Assembly (NCBI RefSeq): GCF_030068605.1
Contig: NZ_JASJOU010000001.1
Location: forward strand, 496,001-560,000
Length of the DNA: 64,000 nucleotides
From: Xanthocytophaga agilis
Lineage (GTDB): Bacteria; Bacteroidota; Bacteroidia; Cytophagales; 172606-1
Reading direction: 5' to 3'
The first letter of the stretch is position 1. Every line of letters begins with the position of its first letter. The notes below the pieces were generated by a model. The model was not told the origin of the DNA. It was given only the letters and a program-made list of their open reading frames with translations, and searched no databases. Shown here one piece after another: positions 52,781-63,626 of this stretch. The translations under genes and the position numbers were made by a program.

Positions 52781-54406
52781 ATGTTAGAACATCTCTGGTA
52801 CAAAAACGCAGTAATTTATAGTCTGGATCTTGAATCGTTTAAAGATGGAAATAACGATGGAGTAGGGGATTTTGAAGGTCTTATCGAACGGTTGGATTAT
52901 TTGCATGCATTAGGGGTAGATACAATATGGCTGGCTCCGTTTCAGCCAACTCCCAACAAAGACAATGGATATGATATTTCCGATTATTATGGTGTTGATC
53001 CCCGGCATGGTTCCTCGGGTGACTTTGTGAATTTTATGCATAAAGCCAGAGGACTAGGTATACGGGTTATCATTGACCTGGTAGTGAATCACACATCGGA
53101 TCAGCATCTCTGGTTTAAAGAAGCTCGTGCTTCCAAAGACAATCCCAAACGGAACTGGTATGTGTGGTCTGATCATAAACCTTCCAACTGGAACAAGGGT
53201 ATGGTGTTTCCAGGTGTACAGAAAGCTACCTGGACTAAGGACCCCAAAACCGGGTCTTATTACTTTCATCGGTTTTATGACCATATGCCCGACCTGAATA
53301 CAGACAACCCTGAGGTGCGGGATGAAATCTTAAAGATCATTGGATTTTGGTTGCAGTTGGGTGTTTCTGGTTTTCGGATGGATGCCGTTCCGTTTGTGCT
53401 GGAATCTCCCAAGCCGGATGTTGACAGCACTACGCTACATTATGGCTATCTCAAAGAATTACGGCGGTTTCTGCAATGGCGAAAGGGAGATGCAATTTTA
53501 TTGGGAGAAGCCAATGTGTTGCCAGAGGAAACGGTCAACTACTTTGGCGAGGCAGGTGACGGCATTCATCTGATGTTTAACTTCTTTGTGAACCAACATC
53601 TGTTTTATGCGTTAGCCTCAACTGAAATCGAACCTTTACAAAAGGCACTGGAAGCTACTCGTGAAATTAATCCGACTTCTCAGTGGGCGCATTTTCTTCG
53701 AAATCACGATGAACTGGATCTGGGACGGCTTACAGAGGAACAAAGACAGCGTGTGTTCCAGGAATTTGGTCCGGAAAAAAACATGCAGATCTATGACCGG
53801 GGCATTCGTCGCAGGCTCGCCTCTATGCTGGGCAATCGCCAGCAGATTGAGCTCGCTTATAGCCTGATGTTTACTTTGCCTGGCACTCCGGTAATTCGTT
53901 ATGGAGATGAGATTGGGATGGGAGACGATCTGTCGCTGAAAGAACGTGAAGCTGTTCGTACACCTATGCAATGGTCCTCAGAAGGTCAAGCTGGGTTCTC
54001 TGATTCAGACAAAGAAGTAAAACCTGTAATTTCAGAAGGAATCTATTCGTATAAGCAGGTCAATGTGAAAGACCAGAAACGAGATCCCAATTCGTTGTTT
54101 AACTGGATGGCATTTATGATCCGCCTTCGGAAAGAATGTCCCGAGATAGGCTTTGGTTCCTGGGAGATCATTCCTGTAAAGCCTAAAGGTATTCTGGTGA
54201 TGCGTTACGAATTCAAAGAAGAGATCCTGGTTTTTGTTCATAATTTCACTGCCAAAGGGGAAGAATTGGTTTTAACAACCCGGCAAGCAAAAACTCAACG
54301 GTTGATTGATCTAATTAATAAGGTGGAAAGTATTGCCGATGAGGACGGCAGACACACAATTATTCTCAACGCCTATGGGTATCGATGGTTTAGAGGAGGA
54401 GAATAA
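52781..54406 (+). CDS. GH13 alpha-amylase/trehalose synthase-like enzyme
   Basis: A 541-residue glycoside hydrolase family 13 protein. The conserved regions are I DLVVNHTSD, II GFRMDAVPF (catalytic Asp nucleophile), III GEANVLPEE (acid Glu) and IV FLRNHDELD (third carboxylate). The N-terminus WYKNAVIYSLDLESFKDGN is trehalose-synthase-like. It begins 10 bp after the LLM oxidoreductase gene. It probably isomerises or hydrolyses alpha-1,4/1,1 glucosides; maltose-to-trehalose conversion is inferred from the family. Confidence 0.92.
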   Translation: MLEHLWYKNAVIYSLDLESFKDGNNDGVGDFEGLIERLDYLHALGVDTIWLAPFQPTPNKDNGYDISDYYGVDPRHGSSGDFVNFMHKARGLGIRVIIDLVVNHTSDQHLWFKEARASKDNPKRNWYVWSDHKPSNWNKGMVFPGVQKATWTKDPKTGSYYFHRFYDHMPDLNTDNPEVRDEILKIIGFWLQLGVSGFRMDAVPFVLESPKPDVDSTTLHYGYLKELRRFLQWRKGDAILLGEANVLPEETVNYFGEAGDGIHLMFNFFVNQHLFYALASTEIEPLQKALEATREINPTSQWAHFLRNHDELDLGRLTEEQRQRVFQEFGPEKNMQIYDRGIRRRLASMLGNRQQIELAYSLMFTLPGTPVIRYGDEIGMGDDLSLKEREAVRTPMQWSSEGQAGFSDSDKEVKPVISEGIYSYKQVNVKDQKRDPNSLFNWMAFMIRLRKECPEIGFGSWEIIPVKPKGILVMRYEFKEEILVFVHNFTAKGEELVLTTRQAKTQRLIDLINKVESIADEDGRHTIILNAYGYRWFRGGE

Positions 54407-54440
54407 GGATTGCCTTTGACTTATTATTGTGTGAATTTTA

Positions 54441-54448
54441 TACTTTTG
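54441..54448 (+). promoter_or_regulatory. -7 element very close to the AraC start codon
   Basis: TACTTTTG at 54441-54448 fits TAnnTTTG and lies only 5 bp before the ATG at 54454. If used, transcription would start at or next to the ATG, giving an almost leaderless message. The same TTTATACTTTT string recurs at about 55338 and 55384. Confidence 0.4.
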
Positions 54449-54453
54449 TATAA

Positions 54454-55335
54454 ATGAAAACACTTCATACTTTTCCAACCCTGGAATTAAACGACGACCT
54501 GAAACTAAAAGGTTTTAGGGTATATGAAGCTGCCCTATGCCAGACAGGCCATTCCATGTTTGGTCGTAGGCATTTCTATAAAATTGTATTAAGCACTGGC
54601 AAAACAGTAATCACCTATACTGACCGCAGTAGTGTTAAACTAGATGGTGTGTGCCTGTATTTTGCGAATCCACACATTCCTTATAGTGTTGACATTCTTT
54701 CTGGCGAGCCAGGAGGATATGCGTGCATTTTTACAGAAAACTTTATCAAGCCTCTGGAACGTTCGGAAATTTTGCTACAATCTCCCTTGTTTAAAGCAGA
54801 TGGAAACCCTGCCTTTCGGCTTACTGAACAACAGAGGGTAAAAATTACCGGAATCTTTGAAAGCATGATAGCCGAACAGGCTACCAATTATGTATACAAG
54901 GCTGATTTGCTACGTAATTATATCCAACTGATTGTGCATGAAGCTTTGCGTATGCAACCAGAGGATTTTTCTATCCACTATCGAAATGCTTCTACACGTA
55001 TCACTAATCAGTTTCTGGATCTGCTGGAGCGACAGTTTCCTATAGAAAGTATAACTTCACCCTTAATGCTAAAGACTGCCCAGGACTATGCGAACCAGCT
55101 AGCTGTACATGTAAACTACCTGAATCGTGCTGTTAAGGAAGAAACCGGAAAATCAACCACTACCCATATAGCAGACCGTGTCACCACTGAGGCTACAGTC
55201 TTGCTGCAGCATACAGACTGGAGTGTAGCGGAGATTGCCTATGCGCTGGGATTTGAATATCCTAATTACTTCAGCAATTTCTTTAAGAAGATGACAGGCA
55301 ATATTCCCAAAGCTTACCGCACCCGTCAGGTTTGA
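54454..55335 (+). CDS. AraC-family transcriptional regulator
   Basis: A 293-residue AraC regulator with an N-terminal cupin-like sensor arm (ITYTDRSSVKLDGVCLYFAN) and a C-terminal double HTH (SPLMLKTAQDYANQLAVHVN, and WSVAEIAYALGFEYPNYFSN, followed by FFKKMTGNIPKAYR). An aldo/keto reductase gene follows 131 bp downstream on the same strand, a pairing often seen in Bacteroidota, so regulation of that gene is likely. Effector unknown. Confidence 0.92.
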   Translation: MKTLHTFPTLELNDDLKLKGFRVYEAALCQTGHSMFGRRHFYKIVLSTGKTVITYTDRSSVKLDGVCLYFANPHIPYSVDILSGEPGGYACIFTENFIKPLERSEILLQSPLFKADGNPAFRLTEQQRVKITGIFESMIAEQATNYVYKADLLRNYIQLIVHEALRMQPEDFSIHYRNASTRITNQFLDLLERQFPIESITSPLMLKTAQDYANQLAVHVNYLNRAVKEETGKSTTTHIADRVTTEATVLLQHTDWSVAEIAYALGFEYPNYFSNFFKKMTGNIPKAYRTRQV

Positions 55336-55365
55336 AATTTATACTTTTCTGTTTGAATCGTTTAC

Positions 55366-55394
55366 TTTGCCAAGAGAGGTTGTTTATACTTTTG
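55366..55394 (+). promoter_or_regulatory. promoter of the aldo/keto reductase gene
   Basis: TTTG at 55366-55369, 17-bp spacer, TACTTTTG at 55387-55394; the gene starts 73 bp later. The string TTTATACTTTT at about 55338 and 55384 forms a direct repeat that could be the AraC operator. Confidence 0.5.
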
Positions 55395-55448
55395 CATCAC
55401 TGGTTTTCATTGTAGAAGATGAGAATTCAGGACATATCAATAATGTGA

Positions 55449-56426
<978 letters not shown>

Positions 56427-57000
56427 AGGGAAAAAATCTCAAATTGACGAAGTGTCAGAAAAACCAAAAACACATCATATTGCCAAACAACTCGTGGCAA
56501 TATGATGTGTTTTTGGTTTTTATATGGCAAAATGTGTATAGTAAAATAACTGATTAGTATTTCATTATACAGACAGATTACCCTCTTGTGAAGTTGAAGT
56601 AATATCAGATAATGAAGTTTTACCAATGACAGATTTCAGTTAGTAAGCCATAATCTGTAGTATTTTTGTGTATTTGAGCGACTATCTTGTCTAAATATCC
56701 AATACATATGAAACCTTAAAATGATAAAATGCAATTAATTGATTATCTGAAGAAATTATACTGAGGTAAAAAATAATTACCTTTTTCTTAGGGGTAATTC
56801 TCTTTTAGCCTGTTATACACATGAAATTGTTTCATTCCTGACAAATACTTTTATCTGCTTTGTTAGAAATGATAAACAAATCACTGCGCAACAGAGATGA
56901 AGATGCTGGCTACAAATAAATAAAGTACAATTTTACTTGTTTGCAGTCAGTCTATACCTGTTTTAACGCTTAGACCAGCTAGTTAAATCTGAGAATCCTT
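56427..57000. other. intergenic region, terminator then empty
   Basis: A 574-bp A/T-rich region. The strong hairpin at 56459-56521 is at its left end. I see no credible gene in the rest; it should hold the promoter of the secreted protein gene at 57001. Confidence 0.5.
56459..56521 (+). terminator. long perfect intrinsic terminator
   Basis: A perfect 27-bp stem with a 9-nt loop (AACAACTCG). The arms begin AAAAACCAAAAACACATCAT and end with GTGTTTTTGGTTTTT, so both A and T tracts are inside the stem and it works in both directions. It starts 33 nt after the reductase stop. Confidence 0.9.
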
Positions 57001-58257
57001 ATGCAATTCACTTTTCTTTTACGGAAATGCGTTTCCGTTTTGCTATTGTTTTGCCCATTCTTATCTGTCTATGCCCAATGCACCTATACTTCTGTGGCAG
57101 GTGGAGGGAACTGGAGTGATCCCGCTACTTGGACTATTACAGGAAGTGGATGCAGCACAACTCCTTCCTCTACAAGTACTGTGATTATAGATTCACATGT
57201 CATCCTCGATCAGAATTTTGCAGTTTTGTCTGCTGGTTCCAGGCATGGATCGATTACTATTAATACGGGTGCTTCGCTGCAAGAAAGCTCTACTGCTCAG
57301 ACTTTAAACTTTGGGGATGGAACCGGCTCTCAGCAACAGCGGTTAATAGCGAATGGTTTACTGAATGTGTCCAATGTGTTTTTTGATAAATCGGATGCTT
57401 TATTTACTGTACATTCAACTATTAAGTGTAATCTGACTGTTAACAATCAATCTACTATTACCATATCAGGTACTCAGCTTACTGTTGAAGGGAATTATAA
57501 CTTTATCAATGGGAATATTGCCTCCGGAGGCAATGGTAAACTTCTTATTGTCGGTTGTGTTACAGGCTCCAATGGATTTTTGAATAGTTCTATCATTGCA
57601 CCGCTGATTGTATGTGTTTTGAATCAGCCTACTACCTGTGGTACAGGTACCTGTAATGGAGATGTTCCTCTTAACAATGATCAGAATTGTATGCTGATGA
57701 TGCCCGTTGACTGGTTATCATTTACCACTACCTATAATGAAGAAAAGAAATATGTTGTCTTGCAATGGGAAACTGCCAGTGAAGAAAACAACGCCTATTT
57801 TGTGATCGAGTATTCAGAAGACGGAATAAATTTTACATCTATTGGGCAGGTAATGGGTGCTGGAACCTCAACAGAGAAACACACCTACTCATACATGGAT
57901 TCAAAGCCTTCTTATGGTACACACTATTATCGTATACGTCAGGTAGATGATACCAATATCTCCTCTTACTCGAAAGTAAATACTATCCGCATTTTTGCTG
58001 ATAATGCCAGTCTGCATATGGTTTCCAATGGAAATGGCAGCTATACATTACAAATTTATGGTGCTGGAAATATTAAACAGGTACAGGTGTTTGATCTTTT
58101 AGGGCGTATCATTTATTCAGATCAGAGTCAGGCATCGGCAGAAGCGTCGTATGTAGAGAAGAGTATACCGCTGGCTTTCAGCAGTGCAGTGTATACAGTG
58201 AGAGTAGTGACAGATAAAGGGGCATTTTTCCGGAAAGTTGCTCTTCAGAACGAGTAA
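57001..58257 (+). CDS. secreted protein with T9SS-type C-terminus
   Basis: A 418-residue exported protein. Signal peptide to YAQ (about residue 26). Residues 30-200 form a beta-helix-like module typical of Bacteroidota surface proteins (GGGNWSDPATWTITGSG, then VIIDSHVILDQNFAVLS). Next comes the DWLSFTTTYNEEKKYVVLQW module with ENNAYFVIEYSEDGINF, which usually precedes a type IX sorting domain. The C-terminal QVQVFDLLGRIIYSD and AVYTVRVVTDKGAFFRKVAL are that domain, so T9SS export is likely. Four cysteines near CTYTS, CSTTP, CGTGTC may form disulphides. Confidence 0.88.
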   Translation: MQFTFLLRKCVSVLLLFCPFLSVYAQCTYTSVAGGGNWSDPATWTITGSGCSTTPSSTSTVIIDSHVILDQNFAVLSAGSRHGSITINTGASLQESSTAQTLNFGDGTGSQQQRLIANGLLNVSNVFFDKSDALFTVHSTIKCNLTVNNQSTITISGTQLTVEGNYNFINGNIASGGNGKLLIVGCVTGSNGFLNSSIIAPLIVCVLNQPTTCGTGTCNGDVPLNNDQNCMLMMPVDWLSFTTTYNEEKKYVVLQWETASEENNAYFVIEYSEDGINFTSIGQVMGAGTSTEKHTYSYMDSKPSYGTHYYRIRQVDDTNISSYSKVNTIRIFADNASLHMVSNGNGSYTLQIYGAGNIKQVQVFDLLGRIIYSDQSQASAEASYVEKSIPLAFSSAVYTVRVVTDKGAFFRKVALQNE

Positions 58258-58549
58258 TGTAATATGGATCTGGAAGGGTTATTTTATTTGTAGGTTTTAC
58301 AGAGAATAAAAATAGGTGTAGTGGTTAGAAGAATTGGGTAAAATAAATTTGTCTTTACTCTTCTATCGTTTATTTTTTCTACAGACCCAAATGTAATTTA
58401 TATGTCTCTATAAGTTGTGTTTCCTGGGTATCCATCTTAAAAGTAGTGTTTCTGCACGCAAGGTACATTACTCTACTCTATTGGCAAAATGTTGAGGTTA
58501 TTCCTTTATTTTTTAGAGTATAATACCAATAGTAAAAGCTAATGATACT

Positions 58550-59470
58550 TCACTGAAAGGCTTGTCTAAATTCAGAGGGGGAGAGATTTGTCTTGTTTTT
58601 AAATAGCTTGCTAAATGATTGTGGGTATTCAAAACCAAGTTCATAGGCAATCTCATTCACTGAGAAGTCTGTAGTTGAGAGAAGTTCTTTGGCTTTGTTT
58701 ATCAGTCGTTCATGGATATGTTGCTGCACATTGTTGCCCGTTAGTTGACGGAGCATATCGCCCAGGTAGTTGGGAGAAATATTCATGGCATCTGCAAAAT
58801 ATTTGACTGTAGGCAGTCCTTTGTCTGTCATTTTATTGTCAAAGTACTCGTTCAGGAGCTTTTCAAACTTTCCCAGTAATGTGTGGTTGGTGGCCTTTCT
58901 GACAATAAACTGTCTGTTATAATAGCGATTGCAGTAGGTGAGTAGTAATTCGATGTTGGAAATCACTACATCCTGGCTAAAATTGTCTATAGGTAAGGTA
59001 TATTCTCTTTCAATCTGTTGAAAGATAGCTATAATAGATTTTTCTTCCTCTTCCGAAAGTATCAGTGCTTCATTAACTGCATATTCAAAAAAGCCATAAT
59101 CCTTTATTTTCTGTGCCAGGGGATAGGTTCGTAAAAAATCCGGATGGATGTTGAGTAACCACCCGGATCTTGCCAGTACCTCTCCAGGTTCTAAAATGTT
59201 TACCTGTTTCGGTGCAAAAAAGGACATTACACCTTCATCAAAGTCATACATGGTTTGTCCGTATTGCAATTTGCCAGGACAATTCCTTTTCAGGGTGATT
59301 TGGTAATAACCAAAAATCAGACGTAAGCGGGAATCCAATGCTTGCTGCTCTATATCTTCGAACCGGACAATGCTGAACAAGGGATGCTTCGGCTTGTCTA
59401 TCCTCATTAATTGATGGCTTTGGGTTATACTGTCGATATGTATGGTTTCTATGGGCTCTTTTTTCATCAC
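58550..59470 (-). CDS. AraC-family transcriptional regulator
   Basis: A 306-residue regulator. N-terminal arm with cupin-like strands (RLIFGYYQITLKRNCPGKLQ) and C-terminal HTHs (PTVKYFADAMNISPNYLGDM; FSVNEIAYELGFEYPQSFSK, then LFKNKTNLSPSEFR). It follows the SDR gene by 8 bp on the same strand, so the two form an operon. It probably controls SDR expression or acts in the same pathway. The gap 58258-58549 downstream holds nothing I recognise. Confidence 0.9.
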   Translation of the reverse strand: MMKKEPIETIHIDSITQSHQLMRIDKPKHPLFSIVRFEDIEQQALDSRLRLIFGYYQITLKRNCPGKLQYGQTMYDFDEGVMSFFAPKQVNILEPGEVLARSGWLLNIHPDFLRTYPLAQKIKDYGFFEYAVNEALILSEEEEKSIIAIFQQIEREYTLPIDNFSQDVVISNIELLLTYCNRYYNRQFIVRKATNHTLLGKFEKLLNEYFDNKMTDKGLPTVKYFADAMNISPNYLGDMLRQLTGNNVQQHIHERLINKAKELLSTTDFSVNEIAYELGFEYPQSFSKLFKNKTNLSPSEFRQAFQ

Positions 59471-59478
59471 ATACTACA

Positions 59479-60273
59479 TTACAGGTTCATTTTCTTTCTT
59501 TTGGTATTGGCAAAGGTTCTGGCAATGGTAGCATTGGGTATCAGGCTTATTAGTTTTACAGTCAGTGCATTGATACGTCCTGAAACATGGAATGATTTCT
59601 TCTTTTCCCACGCCTGTATCATTTCGATTGCTACCTGTTCTGCTGTTTGGGTGTAGGCATTTTCAGTTAATGTCTTGCCCCAGCTATTGTTATTGGCTGG
59701 TGTATTCATAAAATTGGTTGTTGTAAAACCTGGACTAAACAGCATTACCTGTACATGATAGGGTTTGCATTCTTCAGTAAGAGCCTCGGTAAATGAGCGC
59801 ACAAATGCCTTTGAGGCTGCATAGGCTGCCATGTAAGGGCTTGGAAAAAACGAAGCCAGCGATCCTACATTAATAATTCCTCCGCTTTTGTTCGCTACCA
59901 TATTAGGCAGAAACAGGCGACACAGAGCCACCAGTGATACATTGTTAAGTTCCAGCATATCCAGTTCGGATTGTAGGTTGTTATGCACAAACTCCCCACT
60001 GGAACCAATGCCTGCGTTATTGATTAGTAAATTTACGAATAAGTTTTTCTTTTTGCTTTCAACATACACAAAGTTAGCAGCATCCGGTTTACTCAGATCG
60101 GCCACAATGTAATGAGCTGTAATGCCATTTTTAGCTGTTATTTCTTCGCAAAGTTGTTTGAGTGCCTGTTCATTACGGGCTACTAACACCAAGTTGTGTT
60201 TCTTAGCTGCCAGTTGGTGTGCTAGAGCCTTTCCGATTCCGCTTGAAGCTCCTGTTAATAATGTTACTTGCAT
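59479..60273 (-). CDS. short-chain dehydrogenase/reductase
   Basis: A 264-residue SDR of the classical type. The cofactor motif TGASSGIGKALAHQ (residues 7-20), NNAGIGSSGEF, the catalytic Y-x-x-x-K in YAASKAF and the serine in NVGSLAS are all present. The C-terminus (IQAWEKKKSFHVSGRINALT) resembles DltE/YohF-like SDRs. NADP(H)-dependent oxidoreductase of unknown substrate. It is the first gene of a two-gene operon with the AraC regulator. Confidence 0.92.
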   Translation of the reverse strand: MQVTLLTGASSGIGKALAHQLAAKKHNLVLVARNEQALKQLCEEITAKNGITAHYIVADLSKPDAANFVYVESKKKNLFVNLLINNAGIGSSGEFVHNNLQSELDMLELNNVSLVALCRLFLPNMVANKSGGIINVGSLASFFPSPYMAAYAASKAFVRSFTEALTEECKPYHVQVMLFSPGFTTTNFMNTPANNNSWGKTLTENAYTQTAEQVAIEMIQAWEKKKSFHVSGRINALTVKLISLIPNATIARTFANTKRKKMNL

Positions 60274-60902
60274 GAGACTGTTAGGTATTTGTACATGACA
60301 AAATTCCGAAAGTCTCTTATAAATAATCTATCCGGATTACGGATACTTGTGTTTAAAATGAGGATCTTGCTTTCTGTGCAAACTTTGCTGTATTGGTATG
60401 GATTTTTTGTTAAAGGGGATACTAGAAAATATGTTGTGAAAAACAGATTGTTTTTTTTCTCTAACTAATAATCTATGGCTTTAGGCAATGAAGATCAATA
60501 CCTGGCAGATCATATCCTGATTCGCGAACTGATTTGATAATGTACCTGTAAACGATCGAGTACAAACTGTAATAACTTTGCAAGTAAACTAATGCTTAGT
60601 GAGATATAGCCAAATCAGCAGTTTATCCTTCGATTGCATTAGCATCCACAGATGAATAAGATAGATACTCAGATAATCTTCCGGGTCTGATAGTATACTA
60701 GTTACTGTTTTGTAATTTAGTAATAATTATAGAAGAAAGCACTTATTTGTTTTATGAAGTTAACTGGAATATTGAGTGGCAACTATGATCCCATACAATG
60801 AAAAGGTCTACCTTATTTGTGAACCTACCCGCTCCAGTGAGATTGAAGATCAGGCCATATCTTCTATATATGTTATAGCATTAGTAAATAAACACACACA
60901 AC
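60274..60902. other. intergenic, no gene seen
   Basis: A 629-bp A/T-rich spacer between divergent transcription units. A frame at 60268-60468 has no family signal. I see no RNA gene or strong hairpin; promoters for both sides should lie here. Confidence 0.45.
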
Positions 60903-61739
60903 ATGAAGTATAATCTGCATGCAAGATACTTACAAGGTGAGACTGTAGAAGTATGGAATGAGATAATTGCTTTGAAAGAAAAAATATTTACACCACCTTT
61001 TCGAGAAGTCGTTTTGCAGGTAGTCAATACAATGGTAGATCGCATAGTATACAATCTGGAACTGATTTATACTGAGTTACTAATAAAAGGCTATGTATTT
61101 GATAAAATGGGTGAAAATGGCTATGAAGATTGTTATGTAAAACCTGTGTTTTTTCAAAAGACAACTATAGATAAAACAGCTCTGGTTGTCGATTTACTTA
61201 CTAAGTTGGAGCCTTTTGGCGTTCCTCCTCTTATCTTAATAGAACTTTACAAAAAAGTTAATATTGTTGATCTTAGGGGATATTTCCCAAATTTACGAAG
61301 CTATTTTCCACTAGATCCTCTCTATATTGAACCTATTGAAGTACTAATTGAGTTTGTAAACCATTATGATACAAACTATAATGATATAAAGGATACAAAT
61401 TATATTCTTATCTCTCCTGATGCTTTGATTAAAGATAATATTAGTGGTGGAACAGGATATGGTATTACTATATCGGATAATATGGTGGCAGATGGTGATT
61501 TGATTGATTATGGAAAAGATATAACATTTGTTGAATACCTACGTCAGGTATTTCGGTGGGGAGGATTTCCCAATTTGGAATACATTGCCAAACCGAAAAA
61601 AGAACCTTCCAAACAAACATACTACTGGGGAGGAAAGCCTCTGGAAGATCCCAATAAATGGGATGTTAGCAAGGAAATAATCGATTACCAGATTATAGAT
61701 ATAGCAGTTGAAATTGCAAGCAAGACCTTGCCTATTTAA
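60903..61739 (+). CDS. uncharacterised protein, immunity-like
   Basis: A 278-residue soluble protein. Late block FVEYLRQVFRWGGFPNLEYI resembles SUKH/immunity-type proteins of contact-dependent toxin systems. A hydrophobic core segment (PPLILIELYKKVNIVDLRGY) and an acidic C-terminus (EDPNKWDVSKEIIDYQIIDI) follow. No signal peptide. It is the first of three linked small genes; no toxin is adjacent. Confidence 0.55.
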   Translation: MKYNLHARYLQGETVEVWNEIIALKEKIFTPPFREVVLQVVNTMVDRIVYNLELIYTELLIKGYVFDKMGENGYEDCYVKPVFFQKTTIDKTALVVDLLTKLEPFGVPPLILIELYKKVNIVDLRGYFPNLRSYFPLDPLYIEPIEVLIEFVNHYDTNYNDIKDTNYILISPDALIKDNISGGTGYGITISDNMVADGDLIDYGKDITFVEYLRQVFRWGGFPNLEYIAKPKKEPSKQTYYWGGKPLEDPNKWDVSKEIIDYQIIDIAVEIASKTLPI

Positions 61740-61767
61740 TAAAGATTGTATATCACTACATTAGTAA

Positions 61768-62244
61768 ATGAATACCCCGGAAAATGAATTAACCCGCTTA
61801 GTGGAATGGATACGACTTTATATACGTAAAGTAGAGGAAATTCATCTAACCTTCATAAAAACCTTTGAAATTACCTCACCTTTGTCAGCTTGGGTAGCCG
61901 GACAAATTCCCCAAATGGGATTTATACATGTTAATGGCATATTGTCCAGCTATCAATTTCATGGTATTGGATGTAGAGTTACTATCAGGAAGCAAACAAT
62001 AGATTTTGATTATGGTAGAGATCATCGCACTGATGGATTTGATCCATGGAGGATCTTTTTGTTCTTACGTGATAAAACGAAAGATCCACTATCCACACTT
62101 TCAGTTAAAGAGCTGGAAACGCTTTTTGGTGTATTGGGAAAAAATGGAGTTATCCTAAAGCCAAGTATGTCACTCGGCTCACACTTGTATTATTTTAATT
62201 CGTACCTGGTACCCAACGAAACTAAAGTACCCACACACAAATGA
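61768..62244 (+). CDS. DUF6896-like protein
   Basis: A 158-residue protein. FIHVNGILSSYQFHGIGCRV followed by IDFDYGRDHRTDGFDPWRIF matches the pattern of the DUF6896 family (HG.GC, DFD.G, GFD.WR), found in immunity-type loci of Bacteroidota. It starts 28 bp after the previous gene and overlaps the next by 4 bp (ATGA), so the three form an operon. Function unknown. Confidence 0.7.
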   Translation: MNTPENELTRLVEWIRLYIRKVEEIHLTFIKTFEITSPLSAWVAGQIPQMGFIHVNGILSSYQFHGIGCRVTIRKQTIDFDYGRDHRTDGFDPWRIFLFLRDKTKDPLSTLSVKELETLFGVLGKNGVILKPSMSLGSHLYYFNSYLVPNETKVPTHK

Positions 62245-62888
62245 CACTTAAACTCAATTTATACACTGAAATAGAGAAAACTTTACCCACTACAAGCCGA
62301 TATATTTTAGGTCAGTATAACCAGGATTCGATTATCGTTTATCAGGCTTTTAATGAAGCCATTGCTGCACGAGCTGTCAGAAACCAGAAACTTGGTGGAG
62401 GAGGTTTTAAGTTTGATCGAATGAGCTGGATCAAAACAGGTTTTCTATGGATGATGTATCGGAGCGGCTGGGCTTCCAAACCCAAACAGGAGCGAGTGTT
62501 AGCTATTCATGTAAAGCGGGATGGATTTGACAGCTTGCTGAAAGCTGCTGTGCATAGCTCTTATGTGGAGCCTATATATCAAACCCACGAAAACTGGCAG
62601 CAGCAAGTGACTAATTCAGAAGTAAGACTGCAATGGGACCCAGACCATGATCCCTATGGGAATAAACTGGAACGAAGGGCTATTCAACTTGGTTTGCGAG
62701 GAGATGCTTTAAGCCGTTATGCTTCAGAGTGGACAATAGGAATTGAGGATATAACAGATTTTGTCAAACAACAGCATGAACATGTCCTGGAACACGCTCT
62801 GGACAAATTACTAATCCCTGTTGAAGACATTTATCATGTTACAGATTCGGCTGTTTTTTCTAAATTGGGGATAGGGTTAGTCATATGA
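62241..62888 (+). CDS. DUF4291-family protein
   Basis: A 215-residue protein with the DUF4291 signatures YNQDSIIVYQAFNEAIAARA, then RMSWIKTGFLWMMYRSGWAS and the QWDPDHDP and RRAIQLGLRG segments. Function of the family is unknown. It is translationally coupled (4-bp overlap) to the DUF6896-like gene. Confidence 0.88.
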   Translation: MTLKLNLYTEIEKTLPTTSRYILGQYNQDSIIVYQAFNEAIAARAVRNQKLGGGGFKFDRMSWIKTGFLWMMYRSGWASKPKQERVLAIHVKRDGFDSLLKAAVHSSYVEPIYQTHENWQQQVTNSEVRLQWDPDHDPYGNKLERRAIQLGLRGDALSRYASEWTIGIEDITDFVKQQHEHVLEHALDKLLIPVEDIYHVTDSAVFSKLGIGLVI

Positions 62889-63049
62889 CTAATCCTACCC
62901 TCATCGAGTTAAATTAAAAATGTTGTATTGTAGGGATAATCGATATGAAAAACCTCAGTACATTTCCTATTTCTAACTCCCTCTTCATGTTTTATAATTT
63001 AGCTCTTCGAATAAGTGGGTTGCATTAACTTAAGGAGATACCCATTTTA

Positions 63050-63424
63050 TTACCGCATACTTTGTTTGATCTTTTCCCTGTGTTGACCTCCCCAGTCACT
63101 TAGTTCACGAAGTACGTTTTTTAAGGTTCGGCTGTAATCGGTTGCTTCATAAACGATGGTAACCGGTGTGGTTGGGTACACATTGCGTTGAATAAAATCA
63201 TTCAGTTCCAGATCTTTCAGTTCATCGGCTAAGACCTTTGGAGATATACCCGTAACGGCATTCTGTATTTCGTTGAACCGCTTGGGGGATTGCACCAAGT
63301 TAAGGATAATAGCCAGCTTCCATTTGCCATTAAGGACATACAAAGCATCAAGTATATTATTGAGTGAACCGGCACATTCTTCTTTGCCAGGAATTGTATT
63401 TTGGATCATCGTTGCCATACCCAA
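63050..63424 (-). CDS. HxlR-family transcriptional regulator
   Basis: A 124-residue winged-helix regulator of the HxlR/MarR-like type. The N-terminal Cys (KEECAGSLNNILDALYVLNG), KWKLAIILNLVQSPKRFNEI and the wing (NVYPTTPVTIVYEATDYSRT) are typical. A single cysteine near the N-terminus is used by HypR/QorR-type members as a redox sensor. It is divergent to the azoreductase gene, which it probably controls. Confidence 0.92.
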   Translation of the reverse strand: MGMATMIQNTIPGKEECAGSLNNILDALYVLNGKWKLAIILNLVQSPKRFNEIQNAVTGISPKVLADELKDLELNDFIQRNVYPTTPVTIVYEATDYSRTLKNVLRELSDWGGQHREKIKQSMR

Positions 63425-63626
63425 AGATACGCACTTTCCTGAAAGTAAGCGCTTACCTTTGGGTAAGTACTATTCTTTGAATAGCTGTTCCCACTATTTT
63501 TGTCTGCACAACTGCAAAACAGATATGCTGCTTAGGTAACACGTGCTGATTTTAATTTACTGGTTGTACTATCAGAAATCAGTGCTTTTGTCTGGCAGAA
63601 GTCGGTAACATTTAATCAAAATTTTT

